Shown: one piece after another, positions 45,101 through 57,681 of the stretch
Numbering within the stretch: position 1 is the first letter of the stretch
How the letters are laid out: each line of letters starts with the position of its first letter
NCBI GenBank assembly: GCA_954871525.1
Contig: OX940864.1
Location: forward strand, 20,268,001-20,332,000
Direction of reading: 5' to 3'
DNA from: Parietaria judaica
Lineage: Eukaryota; Streptophyta; Magnoliopsida; Rosales; Urticaceae
Length of the DNA stretch: 64,000 nt
The notes under the pieces: model-generated
Databases searched by the model: none
The model's input: the letters and a program-made list of their open reading frames with translations, nothing else
Told to the model about the DNA's origin: nothing
Made by a program: the position numbers and the translations under genes

Positions 45101-48043
45101 TTGAGAAGTTACTATCTTGATTTAACATTAGAATTTAAGGGAAGTATTTAAAAATATATTATTTATGGATGTTTATAACTTACATGCAATCACGTGCCCG
45201 AATGGTTTTTCTTTTTTCAAGTCCTCCATCAACTGTTTGAGTTTGATTTCAAAAACTTGGCAAACAATGTCGAGTCTATTAGGATCATTCTCTTGTTCTA
45301 TCAAGCGAAGCATCTCATTTATCTCTGGCCATTTTGGGTTGCATGTAAAGGTGAGGAAAAGATCTGGATATCCTGCCCATTTGCAAATTGCCATTGCGTC
45401 TTGGTAGTTTTGGACTCGATAGCGGGGCCCTCCAGTATGTGAGGAAGGTAATATTATTGATTTTCCAATTTTTTTTGCGTCTGTATCACCACGTTGAACT
45501 GCATCCATTAATCCTGAAAATAAGTCTGACCGTAGTTGCTTTTGATTATTCCGTATCCACCGAAAACGCCCTTCTTCTATTGCCATATACGCGTCGACGA
45601 TATACTGTTGCAACAATCTTCCCGCTCTAAGCAACGTGTGTCCTTCGCATAAGCGTTGTTGAAGTCTGAAACAATAGTATTGTCTCATCGTCAACGTTTT
45701 CCTTTTGGCGGTCTGAACATCTACGTTTTGCAACTGTATGTTATTACGAAACCCGTCTTCTCCATATGGGTGTATTAATGGGTAAGTCATTGCCATGAAG
45801 CTGGGATGAAGTTCGGTGATCCGTTGAAGGCCATTTGCACGGTGTTCGACAATTACATCACGTTCAAAATTATTTTCACTGAAATCCCCCACTATTAGGC
45901 CTGCGACTTCATCAGCAACGGGCATATTGTATTGACGTCCATCGTTTTTCGTGTATTCATTAATCGTAGGGAAAACGAATCATCCGGAGCCTCTTTGTAT
46001 CTATCTCGCGCCATTCGAAATGACTTGACCAAAATGTTATTTTCTTCTAACATTTTTGAAAGGGCCTCAGTTACTTCTTCACTAATTCCCGTGGCTCCAA
46101 ATTGTCGACGCATCGCAGACATTCTGTTTGCTATCTCATTTTCAGTATCGTAGATGTAGAGTTGAGCAAATTGAGGTTGCCTTCCAGGTGGAGGCAGTAA
46201 CGAACCAATTCTATGGTAATTTTGCCCACTTATTCTGTAAACATACGGCCTTCTTCCCCGATTAATTGTTGAGTCGATACGACCTCCCATGGATGTAAAA
46301 GCGAACATTGAATTGTAGGTTCTTATTTCTTTCTGGAACGAAATACCTCTACTTCCAGATTCAGGGCCAAGTAGATAAGCAAGTAGTGTCGGTGGTTGTT
46401 TAAGTAGTGGTACTTTGACCCGGCCTTCAGAGCAACAGAACATAAACTTTGGATTACATGATCTACTGTACTTCTTGGTCCGCTCTTCTTTCCAAAAAAT
46501 AGCCCCACAATCTTCACATTTGTCTGTTGGTTTCCCGATATTCCAAAATTGCGATCGGTTAACTGTAATCATTATCGTTAATTAGAGGACCATGTACATA
46601 TTCTATAATTATATTTCTTATAACATTTGGTTTTAAGAAGAGAAATTGAATAAAGTAATATTTTGTTACCTTGAACCCGTTTTTCGACTTGACTCGATGA
46701 TCGTTTTTTTGATGTATCACCAATATGAAAACAATCCATATAATTGCGAATTACTGTATTTTAAATAATAATAGAGTTATTTCAAACAAATATATTATAT
46801 AAATAATATTTATTTAATTAAATAGTTATATAGTTGTAACCTAATTACCTGAGTTTTCGGAATAGTCTTCTGTCGGGCCTCGAAGGTCATTCCCTTGAAT
46901 CCCCCGTGTACAAAAATGACCTATGTTATATAGATTTTTTTTTTGAAAGAATGTTAAATAGAATTATTATAAGAGAACATGTTTGAATTATTATTTTTTC
47001 AAAAGCTACGAATTCAAAATAAATTCAAATTGCTACAAATGTTTGTGACCATTATAAATTAATCATGATTACCTGTTGATGACTGTGTGTTTGATGTTTC
47101 ACCAACTTCAAAGCAGTCCACGTTCCGAATTACTGTATATTGAACTATACACTTATAATTAAAATCATATTATATTAATTATTTTTCAAAAATACACTTT
47201 AAATTAATTTTGAACTGAATACCTTCGTTTTTGGAATAATAGTCTCCTGCCTGTATTGTAAGGCCATCTAAATACATCCTTCGTCTCTCAAAATTGCCTA
47301 TTTGAATTAAAATTATTATTCGTTATGAATTCGTAAAAATGTAGTGATCATTATAAACTATTCAAGGTTACCTTTTTCATTCGTTGTGGCTTGACTTGAT
47401 ACATGTGAATATAGTGTTTGATCATCTCCAACAGCTTGAATTTCCTCTTCGAAAGCGTACGGAGCTGCATGCAGTAATACTTTTTTGTTATTAAGATCAA
47501 TACTTAGATTCGTGTGTATTTTTACACTTATTTTTTTTTTATGAAAATAAGTTTATTTTAATCAGAATTATTTTTTTTAATAAATATTCTAAATTAGTTT
47601 TCTAAGTTAATGTTGTAACTTTACTATTTGTAAATGAAACTGGTCTGAATTAAATAAATTTAGTATTTATTATGTTTGCTTATTGGTTTCAAATCATAAT
47701 AAAAAATTGAAGAAAGTAGTTTTAAGGAAATAGGCAACAAAGACGTACCTTGTACATTATTAATCCTAGCCACACCTCCTGTAGTGATATTTATGAATTG
47801 GATCTTGGCATTCATTCTTGCTTGGTAAGACATCGTGTGCCTCTTGTTTATAATTGCAATTTTTCTTCGTAATCTTGAATGTTTGCAAATAAATCTTTTT
47901 AGGAATAACCTATCATGAGTGGATTGGCTAAGAGACATATTCCTCTCATTTCTTTTAATCCTCAACATTTCTATTCGCGCATATCGTGTCATTTGTGCTA
48001 GCCTAGATCGAATGGACAGGTCCTCGTCAAGGGTGTCCACCAT
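42121..48043 (-). pseudogene. Helitron RepHel (HUH endonuclease-helicase), multi-exon, damaged
   Basis: Main coding blocks are 46567-45184, 45086-42364 and 42279-42121. They are joined by GT-AG introns at 45087-45183 (donor GTAAGT) and 42280-42363. The first candidate exon starts at the ATG 48043, with small exons between. The Rep part has the HUH motif [10 protein letters not shown] (about 45035) and the two-tyrosine motif [10 protein letters not shown] (about 44630). The helicase is PIF1-like: Walker [10 protein letters not shown] (about 43590), Walker B IIWDEAPM (about 43350), and C-terminal TINKSQGQSL and YVAVSRVTS. Lesions are a one-base frameshift near 45930 and a TAA at 43417-43419 just before Walker B, with the frame open again immediately after. 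RepHel nicks, unwinds and joins DNA in rolling-circle transposition. Confidence 0.9.
46670..47296 (-). repeat. Duplicated exon pair in the 5' part of RepHel
   Basis: Four candidate small exons bounded by AG and GT lie at 47223-47296, 47073-47132, 46849-46920 and 46670-46753. The first resembles the third (shared GACTATT...CCAAAAAC/CCGAAAAC ends). The second resembles the fourth (TAATTCG at the start, then TGGTGAAACATCAAA versus TGGTGATACATCAAA). The order suggests tandem duplication of a two-exon block. The encoded residues match no domain I know. Confidence 0.6.
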
Positions 48044-49273
48044 TTTTACACTGTTAAAATTTGAAAATAATTATATTGTCAATAGAAATAGATTAATTGA
48101 GATTTTAGTATAATATTATAAATCTTTAAAGCGTAATGTAATTATTTAAATGTGAATTTCATGATTGATCTCACCTTTTCTTTGCAACTTCGCCAACCTT
48201 ATCAAACTGAATTACATCCAATGTTGCAGCCACTCCATACTGAAAACATGTAACTTCCCAACGTATAATATTATTATGATGTAATAAACGGTTCACAGAA
48301 TATCAAAAATACTTGAGAAAATAAATTTGGTTTAGCAAAGAGACTAAATGGATGATGTTTTGTTCTACTAAAATTAAACACTTTCAGCGAGCAAATTAGG
48401 AGGTTTTGTTCCTAGTTTTAAAACTATAACAGATAATTTAAATAAAAAAAAGGCAATTTATATCTTTTAATTCAAACATTCAAGAATCGTTTTCCAACAA
48501 TGCTTCATTAGACCATTTTTAATGCTACATAATTCATGTAAAAATATATCAATCTTATATTATGTAATCTTTAAATGAGCAACAATCAAAGAAAATTCGT
48601 TTCTATCTTTTTTTTCTCTCTAAAAATATGGTCACTAATGGATTATTAAACTTTTTGCCGTATATAAAAATTGATTAAAATCATTAAATGATAAAAATTT
48701 ATAAATAAAAAAGTATATCTATATAGCTTAACACCTTTTCAATGTACTTGCTATAGCTTCATCACTCCGTTTTTCTGATTCAGCGTTCTATCTAGGATTT
48801 CCGGTGTTGTAGAATACCTTAGTAGCCTCTTTAAGCACCTGCAGCAATTGAAATGTCAATAATTTTTCATACAGTTTTCTAAATGAAAAATTATGATTCA
48901 ATCAAAACAATGATAGACTCACAGGCCTTGTAAACACCACCTTCTGTAAATGTTTGTGACTTAATTTTTTTTTTTTTTAAAAGATAGATATTTCTTATGC
49001 CGATCGATGAGCTTCTTTTCTTGATGGGAATATGTTTTTTTTTTTGTTCTAAAACGTTTTTTCACATTATTGGCGCTTCAATCGTCAATTAATGACTCAT
49101 TAAAACAAACCAAATATTATGGTCGCTAGCTGTAATATAAATATGACCACAAATCTTAAAATTAACAATCGATATTTTTTTTGGTGGTATAATAAAAGTC
49201 CCCAAAATCAACCCTTTTTCTCGTTAATAATAGTTAAAGTAAGGGAAAATATGAACAAACAAACCATATTTAT
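48044..49273. other. Helitron segment upstream of RepHel
   Basis: A possible further exon at about 48176-48240 (minus) ends AAAGAAAAG before GTGAGA and is preceded by a CAG-like acceptor; its connection is unclear. The rest is AT-rich with no gene. Confidence 0.45.
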
Positions 49274-49734
49274 TAGGGGTGTAAATTTTGTAACCGTTTC
49301 CCGGTTTCGTCCCGGTTCCGGTACCGGTCTTGGAACGATTTTAAAAAAAATTCAAGAAATTTAGTTTTAAACCGGGAACCAGTGCTTCCCGGTGTCTGGT
49401 TTTCGATACCAGTCCTGGAAATATTTTTTAGGTACCGGTTCCGGTTTTAAACTACATGTCATTTTTTAGTCAAACACTTGTAGAACCTCGAAATTTAGAA
49501 TGAGAACCAAGAAATTTTACAATTGGAACCGTAACCGGAACTGGAACCGGAAAATTTAGAATCAGAACCGTTACCGGAACCGTAACCAAGAAATTTAGAT
49601 AAAGAACCGTTATAGCATAACCGGAACCGTTACCATTACCAGAACTGATACCAAAGAAAAATTCCCAATTTTTTCGGAACTGGGACGAAAAAAATATTAC
49701 TTTTCCAGTTCCTGGTTCTCTGGTTTCACCCCTA
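49274..49734. mobile_element. hAT-type non-autonomous element, copy 2, nested in the Helitron
   Basis: It begins TAGGGGTGTAAATTTTGTAACCG and ends TTTCACCCCTA, like the element at 39917. The interior shows the same order of TTCCCGGTT and GGAACCGT repeats but with more substitutions and a length of 461 bp. The flanks ATATTTAT and AATTATTT are AT-rich and do not give a clean 8-bp duplication. It is therefore older, or the ends have drifted. It lies between the RepHel and RPA genes. Confidence 0.85.
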
Positions 49735-50483
49735 AATTATTTATTCACTTATTGTTGGGGATTGTTGTATATGATGATGAAGTATTTAGCATAATATATC
49801 AGTGCACGAATATGTCACAACTTGCTTTCTTGTTCTGAAGCAGCTACAATGGATCACACATAATAGGCGGTTAATTTTCATTTCTCAAACATGGATCACA
49901 GGTAGCAAAATTTTATAATGTATAATAGTTGTATAAGAAAAAGTAACCTTTAAAATGAAATCCATTGCAACCGATTACGCATCTCAAGAGGTTTCAAAAG
50001 TTTATATATTTAAGTGTTAATATTTTTTTTTTCGACGCCACATATTTGATAAATAGTATAACTGCATTGATATAATAAAATTTATCCTACTAAGATAAAA
50101 ATATAAATATATTATATGCCATCTCTATTCTTCTACTTATATAGTTACACATGTACTCAGTGTCTTTAAATCCATGACTGGTTACACTTTTAACTCTAAG
50201 CGTCTATATATCATTCTAAGAATAATAAATTATATTTTTAACAGTTTCTGTTTTGTTTTCTAATGTGAACAATTATAAATTTTTTATAATATGAAAACAC
50301 ATCTAAAAACTTCTTGATATAACAACAATCTACATAAATATTCGGAACTTTTTTTTTTTTTTCTTTCAATTAAGACGGGTCCAAAACTTAAAACATGTAA
50401 AACAACCAAACGTTCAAAATTAAAATAATAATAAAAAACACACAGAAACATAAATATCTCACATCCATAATATAAAACTAAAA
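49735..50483. other. Helitron spacer downstream of the RPA-like gene
   Basis: AT-rich DNA between the nested hAT element and the RPA-like stop codon. No gene is seen. Confidence 0.55.
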
Positions 50484-53400
50484 TTATGATCCTTCTATTT
50501 CCGCCAGTATTTGTTTCACCTTGTTCTTCACTAACTCATCTTTGTCTTGCTCATCACCTAAATCCAGCTTCCTCTTTTTTTTACTTGTGCTTGTAAGACT
50601 TGATTCTTGAGATTCAGAACCCTCGGCCACATCATTAGTCGAAAATGAATTGGATCCCTAAATAAGAAATAATATTTTATTTAATTTTTAATACTTTAAA
50701 AGATTTACAACTAAGTCTAATGTAGACTTACAGTGCCATTCTCCTGCTTCAATTTGGTGTTGATTCTCTCTCCAACTTCAATGAAATCTTTTACAGTGAA
50801 TTTGTCGTGCCCGTATGTGATATTGTAGTCCGTTATTCCCAATTTGAACACAAACTTTCGGCCACACAGTTGTTTGATTTCATAAGGAATTTCTTCCTTT
50901 ATTGTACCGTCTTTGCTAATGAACTTGCTTGGTGATGAGTCCAACATTCTTTTTGTAACTCCGTGTAAAGCAACACGCGTCATCGAGCTCATTTCATCTT
51001 TAACATGTAAATTCAGTTTGTACCTACCAATGAAATAACTAATTAGGTAGCTATTGAGTTTCAAATAAGTTTTTATATTATATTATATTATATTATATTC
51101 TAAAATTTTCCATAATTCATAATATGAAATTGATGTGGTTATTTATGATAACTTACAATGGAACCCGTGCAATCAAGTCCTCCTTGCATCTACATTTGTA
51201 AACTCCATCACCTATTTCTTTTCCCTTTTGTTTGCAAACACCACACCCCAAATAATACCATTTAGTTTCCTCATCTATACCATCTATCACACCCACAATG
51301 GTCACTGCGTAGCCCTACATTTATGAAAATATGTTAAGAAAAATACAGAAAATAGGTTATATGATTAAGTATGAAATTTAAGAATCTACCGGTGTTTTGT
51401 TCCTCCAATCAGAGCTCAGAAATTCGTCGATAGTCATTCTGTTTGCTGACATTTCCTCTTCGAAAGTTTTTTCCGGGAAAGCAAAAGACTCGTATAGTGG
51501 AACTTGAGGTACATTTTTTTAAAATTGTTTGGCTAGTGTTTCGACATACTTGTTCTTTATGTTGAACAATATCCGGCTTGCATTTGTAGTTGAAAAGTTA
51601 AGAACACCTTCCAAAATGAAACCCCAAATAGAATTAGTGTTCAAGGTTTAAATATTGGGTGATGGAAACAAACAACATTCTATGAAAACTCTATGAAGAA
51701 TTCATACTTTGCTAAATTTAAATCACTTATTTGGTAAAAATAACTAAAGTACATGGAAAAAATATATATATATATATATATATGTTACTTCTACAATAGT
51801 TCTAAATTTTGTAACAATTAAGATAAATTGACAACATTGTACCTTGGAAAGATGAAACTCGCGTAGAAGTAATGATTATTATTAAAGGTTCATCCGGCTT
51901 CTGAACTTCATTTTTAATGTCAAAATTTTCCGCAAATTCATCCCAAAGTGTAACTTTACATTTTCCTGAGCTGAAAATAAATAATAAGAAAAACCATTAA
52001 ACACATTATTTAGCTATAAAGTAAACGATGTATAATCAAAAGTACATACTCATGTGTTATAATCTCTATGTCTCTCTTTCGATGACCTTTCATTCCTACT
52101 CTTACCAAATCTTTAACCATTGTCAAGCAGCCTACAATATCTGCAAAGCCAACAAATTACCAAGTTAGAAAAATGTACACACACATATACAGTCACAAAT
52201 TACAAACCTGTCAAAAGTTTATCGTCATTCATGCGTGCTTCAATAACGCTAGCCGGTTGAAACTGGAAGCAATGGCTCTCTATTGAAAAGTCATCTTCCG
52301 TCTTTTTTACAGATGTGTATAAAGTAAACACGATTTTAACCTTTGAATCCACCACTTTAAATTTACCCATACTTTCAACCACTTCAAAGTTCTTTACTAC
52401 ATAAACACTTCCTTCTTCTATGAGGGGTTTGAACTTGCTAACCATACTTTTTTTTATGGTTGCACTAATCAAACTTCCCTGAAATTTATCAATAAAACAT
52501 TAATTATAATAAACAGGTCCAATCGAAGGGAAGTTAAATAAAATATGTCTTGAGATATTTTGAGCGATGAATACAAGTAGTATATATTATTTATCAAATT
52601 TTTATGTGATCGATGAATACACTAATACCAATGTTGTGAGTAACGTATTTAAGCCTCGAGGCGTTTTCTCGCCGTGCGGCGTTACGTAAGCCTTGATAAA
52701 TACTATATGGTTATTTAAAAATAATACAAAAATAAGATAGATATAATAAATTTTAAAATATAACATAATATTCAAACTTAATAAGTCATATCTTAACTTA
52801 AAACACTCAAAAACAAATAATCAAACAGTGAAACATATATATTATTACGATTAGGAAGAAATATACAGTGGTAAATTGGAAAATTCCTTTTGTGATTGAT
52901 GAATACTATCTAAATATTTAATTATTTATCAAACAGTGAAAAGGAGACAAGTTTTAATATGTGAGCGATGAATACAAATAGTATATATTATTTATCAAAC
53001 TTTGATATGATCAATGATTACGCAAATACAAATACAAATAAAACAAAAATTATTACTATAAGTAAATCAACCATAAAAGAAATATAGGAAGTCGAAGGGG
53101 ATAGAGGAAGCAGTGGATGACGCAAGACACTCTATTTTTGAGCTATATAGTAGGGCTTATAAATATAGATTACGTGTGTATGTGAATACAATAAGTATAT
53201 GAGTAGGGCTTTCTAAAAAGTACAGTAACTAATTAAAAGAAGAAGAAAAGTTAAGAGTAAAACAAAAACCACCGCCTCACTTGCCTCAAAGGCGCATGTC
53301 TCAAGGTGTGAGGCGTATGTCAGTGCGTACGCCCTGACTTAACTCTGTGAGGACTGAGGCGTAAGCCTCATTGCTTTTTTGCCTCTCCTCATCGAGGCGC

Positions 53401-54414
53401 GCTTGATAACGTTTTTCACAACAATGACTAATACAAATAAAATATATATTATTATTATTATAAGTAAATCAACCAAAAAAGAGAATTGAATAAGCAGAAG
53501 AAGTCGAAGGAGAGAGAGGAAGACACTATTTTTGAGTTCTATAATAGGGTTTATAAATATATAATACGTATTACATAAAATAAGTATATGAGTAGGGCTT
53601 TCTAAAAAGTCCAGTAACTAATTAAAAGAACAAAAAAAAGAGTAAAACAAAAACAACTGCCTCACTTGCCTCAAAGACGCATGTCTCAAGGTGTGAAGCT
53701 TATGTCAGTGCGTACGATATGATTTAAATCTGTAAGGCGTAAGCCTCGTACGACAGGAAGTTAGACGACAACATACTTAAAATTGAGGTCATACGACAAC
53801 AATGTTAAAATGTCATGTTGAAAACGACATATTTTTTTCACATGAATCGGAACCACATTATTATAAATCTTGAATTCAGCATCCAAAAAGCAAATGACAA
53901 ATGTACTGAGAACGATATCATCTTTGAACAACAATAAAATTGATAAAGCTACAGAGTAAAGCTTAAATGAATCATAATTAAAAAATTTAAATAAGGCGCG
54001 CCTCAATAACAGTTTTTTAAAATATTGATATTTTGTGAATCCTAAACTTTGCTTTTTGTGATTAAAATGGGAGAAGCTAAACTTAGTTTTTTCTTAAGAA
54101 TTTTTTTCTTTCTCTACGGGTAATTGGGCGGTGTTATATAAAACATAAAGATAAGAAGAGAGACCCTAAGAAATAACGATAAAGGAATTTTAAAAAAGCA
54201 TGAAATCTATAAACAGTTAAGCTTAAATGGAGTACATTGCAAGAGAACTAAAATTTAAGATCATACATACCTCATGGTCGATAAACATCATATCTAAGCT
54301 AATCAACTCATTGTTCCTCTGCTTGTTCAATGATTCCCACAAATGTATTACTCTTACTTTAATAGACCAACTTTCTCTTTGTGTACTCAAATCTTTTAAA
54401 CATACAAGTGACAT
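50484..54414 (-). pseudogene. Helitron-borne RPA1-like single-stranded DNA-binding protein
   Basis: Exons inferred from splice motifs and domain order on the minus strand are 54414-54271, 52478-52208, about 52139-52049, about 51970-51842, about 51620-51391, about 51315-51160, about 51029-50732 and 50657-50484. The first two give an RPA70-type OB fold (IKVRVIHLWESL, then SKFKPLIEEGSVYVVKNFEV). Exons 3-4 give a second OB fold (CKVTLWDEFAENF). Exon 6 has CGVC...CRC, like the zinc ribbon of the RPA C-terminal domain. The last exon is Ser/Lys/Asp-rich. In exon 5 a TAA interrupts the frame at LAKQF, so the gene is probably non-functional. RPA-like proteins in plant Helitrons are thought to protect single-stranded DNA during transposition. 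Exon 5 and some borders are approximate. Confidence 0.78.
53030..53750. repeat. Direct duplication of about 320-340 bp in the first RPA intron
   Basis: 53030-53373 and 53429-53750 share order and sequence, including GAGTAGGGCTTTCTAAAAAG, CTCACTTGCCTCAAAG and GTCAGTGCGTACG. By eye they differ by about one base in ten plus small indels. Both copies end in a GC-rich module with AGGCGTAAGCCTC. A further GAGGCG-like piece lies at about 52650-52690. Confidence 0.88.
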
Positions 54415-55696
54415 GATGAAAATACGATGTTTGCTCTAGTCTGATTTATTTTTTGTTTCTGTATGTGAATTTGGATGTGTTATATATGTAGACATTAGGG
54501 CATCACCTATAATGATAAGCCATAATAAATGAAAAGAATAAAAATGTTTAACGTAGAGAAGAATGAAAAGGCAACAAAACCAAAAAGGAATATCAGTAAT
54601 CAGTACTGAACATGGGTAAAAATTAAAACGTATAAGATAAATGCTAAATATTCAACACTCGGTGTAATTATTTCAAAGAACATTGTGAAACGTAGAGAAA
54701 ATTAAAAAGTCACTAAAACCAAAATTCAATACTATTGTAATAGATGAACATTGGTTACAAAAACGATTGAAATCTGAGCAATACATAATAACGTCTATTG
54801 AAAGCGAATAATTAAAAAAGCAAAAGCGATTTCTTATCATCTACCTCTGAGCAATGCATCGGGCTGGTTCTCTCGCCAGTGGGAGAAGAGCGGCGACGTC
54901 AGTGGGAGATGATTTGTTCGGCGGTAGTTGGATGAAGATCAAAGCTCGGGTGGGGGCAGAGGAAGCGAACGACGATGAATGAAGGAACAGAGAAAGGGGT
55001 TGTGGGTAAGAAGGGAAAGAGAGAAAGGGGGAGAAAGAGAATGTATAATAATGTGCACTAAATGTGATTTTATTTTTATGTCATTATATTTAATAAAGGA
55101 AAGCATTGTTAAAAAATTATAAAATATAAGGAGATATGTATATAATTATTAAGTATTGTGTCACCAATTGCTTAATTTATTCGGTGATGTTATTAATGAA
55201 ATTGAAATCTCTATATAAAAGATAAACACAAACATTAAACGATAAACACAACATTATTCTTTCCAACTCTATATATTGGCAGTTGGCAAATAAATATGGC
55301 ACGATGTAAATTATTATCATTTTAACGTATAACTATTGGCAGTTGAGATTTTAATATTTTTCCCAATATTTTCTTTTGAATATACAATTTGATCTCTAAT
55401 GTTAGATCTCTTTAAAATATCCATAAACAACAATAATCAACTCACTAAATAGACACCGATATCCATAAACAACAATAATCAACCATTCTCCTACAGAAAA
55501 ACTCCAACTCCAGTAAAGATTTCCCCCACTTTATAGACACCGAAAAACATTCTATTAAATGAAGCTCATAAGGAAACGATAGACCCGGATTGACCAGGGT
55601 TTAACAACAGCCGATTGACTCAAAAACACAAAACGATAATCTCATACTCGATTACAAAGCTCATAAGGAGCTTAACACGGTCTACAAAGCGGCAGA
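54415..55696. other. Helitron segment 5' of the RPA-like gene
   Basis: AT-rich with one GC-richer, GA-rich patch (about 54860-55040) that could be a promoter or leader. A possible alternative Helitron 5' end, TCTTTTATATAGAGA on the minus strand, starts at 55222. No gene is supported. Confidence 0.5.
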
Positions 55697-56008
55697 TCAC
55701 AGCTTCCCTTTAACCTCGTGTAGCTCCTTGGTGAGGACATCGATTCGGGACTGAAGAATATTGATCATCGCTTGAGCGCTCATCATTTCTAATTTCAATG
55801 TGTCCCGTTCAATAGAAACCTGGTGAATCTCGCCCTGAAGATCTTGTATAAACTTCACACAGCCTGGAGGCAGAGCAGAGGCCGTATCGAGCTCCGGGGG
55901 TACCGGCGTAACTTCCTTGGCCTCAATCGTCTCCAAGAGAGAGTACTCCAGCAGAGCCGAGAGAAAATTTCTCGTCGTCGGCGGTTTTGCTGACGTCATC
56001 ATCGACAT
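55697..56008 (-). CDS. Hypothetical coiled-coil ORF, possible captured gene fragment
   Basis: 103 codons from the ATG at 56008; the frame is open upstream to about 56115. Composition differs from the AT-rich surroundings: GC-richer with balanced codons. The C-terminal half has heptad-like hydrophobic spacing (VKFIQDLQGEIHQ, INILQSRIDVLTKELHEV) indicating a coiled coil. The N-terminal part has Ser/Thr and Pro. I do not recognise the family. Its place inside a Helitron, unlinked to transposition genes, suggests a captured host gene piece. It could also be a chance frame in captured non-coding DNA. Confidence 0.45.
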   Translation of the reverse strand: MSMMTSAKPPTTRNFLSALLEYSLLETIEAKEVTPVPPELDTASALPPGCVKFIQDLQGEIHQVSIERDTLKLEMMSAQAMINILQSRIDVLTKELHEVKGKL

Positions 56009-56652
56009 CGTCGTCGCCGCCGTGGTTACAGAGGAGCTGCGATCCTGTATGGTCGAGTTCTCTGAAGCATTGCAGTTGGTTGAGGTGGTGTCATTGTGGC
56101 GCCTCCATTTGTAGATCAGAAGTGGCGATGACGATCACCGCTTTGAGGCATATTTTGCCGATCTTTGAACTTTTCTTCGCGATTGACGATACACGGCACA
56201 CGATAATCATCGCGTCGCTCGACCTTGCACAATGATAAATTTTTTGAATCGTCTTGGGGAGAAGATTCTCTGTCAAATCAGGAACGGTCGTTTGGTTGGT
56301 GGGTCCAGTTTCCTGAAGTAGAAAGAAGAACCATGTCAGTTACACTAATACGTTTCTCCACAGAAACTCTTTGAAATTGGAGAAGCTCATCGTCCTGATC
56401 TATAGAATGATAAAGCTGCCTATGCCCTTTTCTTTGGGTTTGTTTTGCCGAAAAGTCAAACAAAAAATAATCCAACAAATAATCCAACAAAAAGAATCAA
56501 AAAAATTCTACTGTAACTTGATATCAGTATTACTTGGCAAAGTATAGTCTTCTACACCAATTATATAAATGAACCTTTTTTTTTTGCAACCTAATTCTTG
56601 AAAATAGACCGTAAAACATAGAATAAACTATAAAGTCAGGATTTACTTACAT

Positions 56653-56885
56653 GGAAGCCGGAGAGGCGAAAGGGTGGATGATGACGGGAATGAGAACATA
56701 TTGCAGCAAAGGAAAATCTCCATTCTCATCGATCAAACAAAGGCGGACTCCGGCTGTGATTATTATAATAAGTAACTATAATGTCGGGAAGCCGGAGAGG
56801 CGAAGGGGTGGATGATAAAGGAATGAGAACATATTGCAACAAATGAAAATCTCCATTCTCATCGATCAAACAAAGGAGGACTCTG
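56653..56885. repeat. Direct repeat pair of about 100 bp
   Basis: 56653-56752 and 56787-56885 both contain GGAAGCCGGAGAGGCGAA, then GAATGAGAACATATTGCA and ATCTCCATTCTCATCGATCA. They differ at a few bases and one short indel. Confidence 0.93.
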
Positions 56886-57340
56886 ATCCCAAAATTGGTA
56901 AAATATCAATATCAAAATCGAAGCGAAGTGAAAACGAACACTCACTCACTTGAGCTACTGATCCCAAAACAATACACCGAGTACGAAGCCAAGGAAATTA
57001 CATAGAGAATTGAAGAAAGAAAGTTTCATGGAAAAACAAAAGAAATTAGATAACCACGTGACCGACAACAATAGCGAAGGCAGTATTCAACTGAAAATAT
57101 ACATAGAGAAACTTGATGAATCTAGCGCCATTTTTTAAATGTTAACTGTTAAGGGAACAAACATAAGCCCCATTAAAGCTAGTCTTATTCATGGTAGATT
57201 TCAAAGAATCGAGTGACAGAAGGAAATTAGCAAATATGAGAGACGCATATGAAAAACTAAATTCTGAATACATATACCTTTCCTTGATTGCTGACTCGGT
57301 GTTGAGAAAAAGTCGGTTTCTCACCCTTCGATTCTCTTTT

Positions 57341-57681
57341 ACCGAGCAAGGCTGCGATTCTCTACACCCAAGCGTGCTTCTATGGACATTGAGGTCGGCG
57401 ACACCAAGAGCTGCAAACTAAATGTAAAAAAAAATTCAATGCAACAAAAAATGAGCTACAAACCCTGTAAACAAAAAACGAATCCTAATTGAACGCATCG
57501 CAGTGATTGCAATAACTCAAATCCGCTAGAAAAGGAACAGAATAGGAATTAACTAACCGAGCAAGGCTGCGATTCTCTACACCCAAGCGTGCTTCTATGG
57601 ACATTGAGGTCGGCGACACCAAGAGCTGCAAACTAAATGTAAAAAAAAAAATCAATGCAACAAAAAATGAGGTACAAACCC
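57341..57681. repeat. Direct repeat pair of about 124 bp
   Basis: 57341-57464 and 57556-57681 are almost identical, from ACCGAGCAAGGCTGCGATTC through GGTCGGCGACACCAAGAG to the ACAAACC end. They differ in A-run length and one or two bases. The 91 bp between them do not repeat. Confidence 0.95.

Noticed and set aside
55217..55223. Helitron 5' end at 55222 as the main call
   Set aside because: The end at 59541 fits the plant consensus better and has the A/T context, but the alternative is stated because both are motif-based only.
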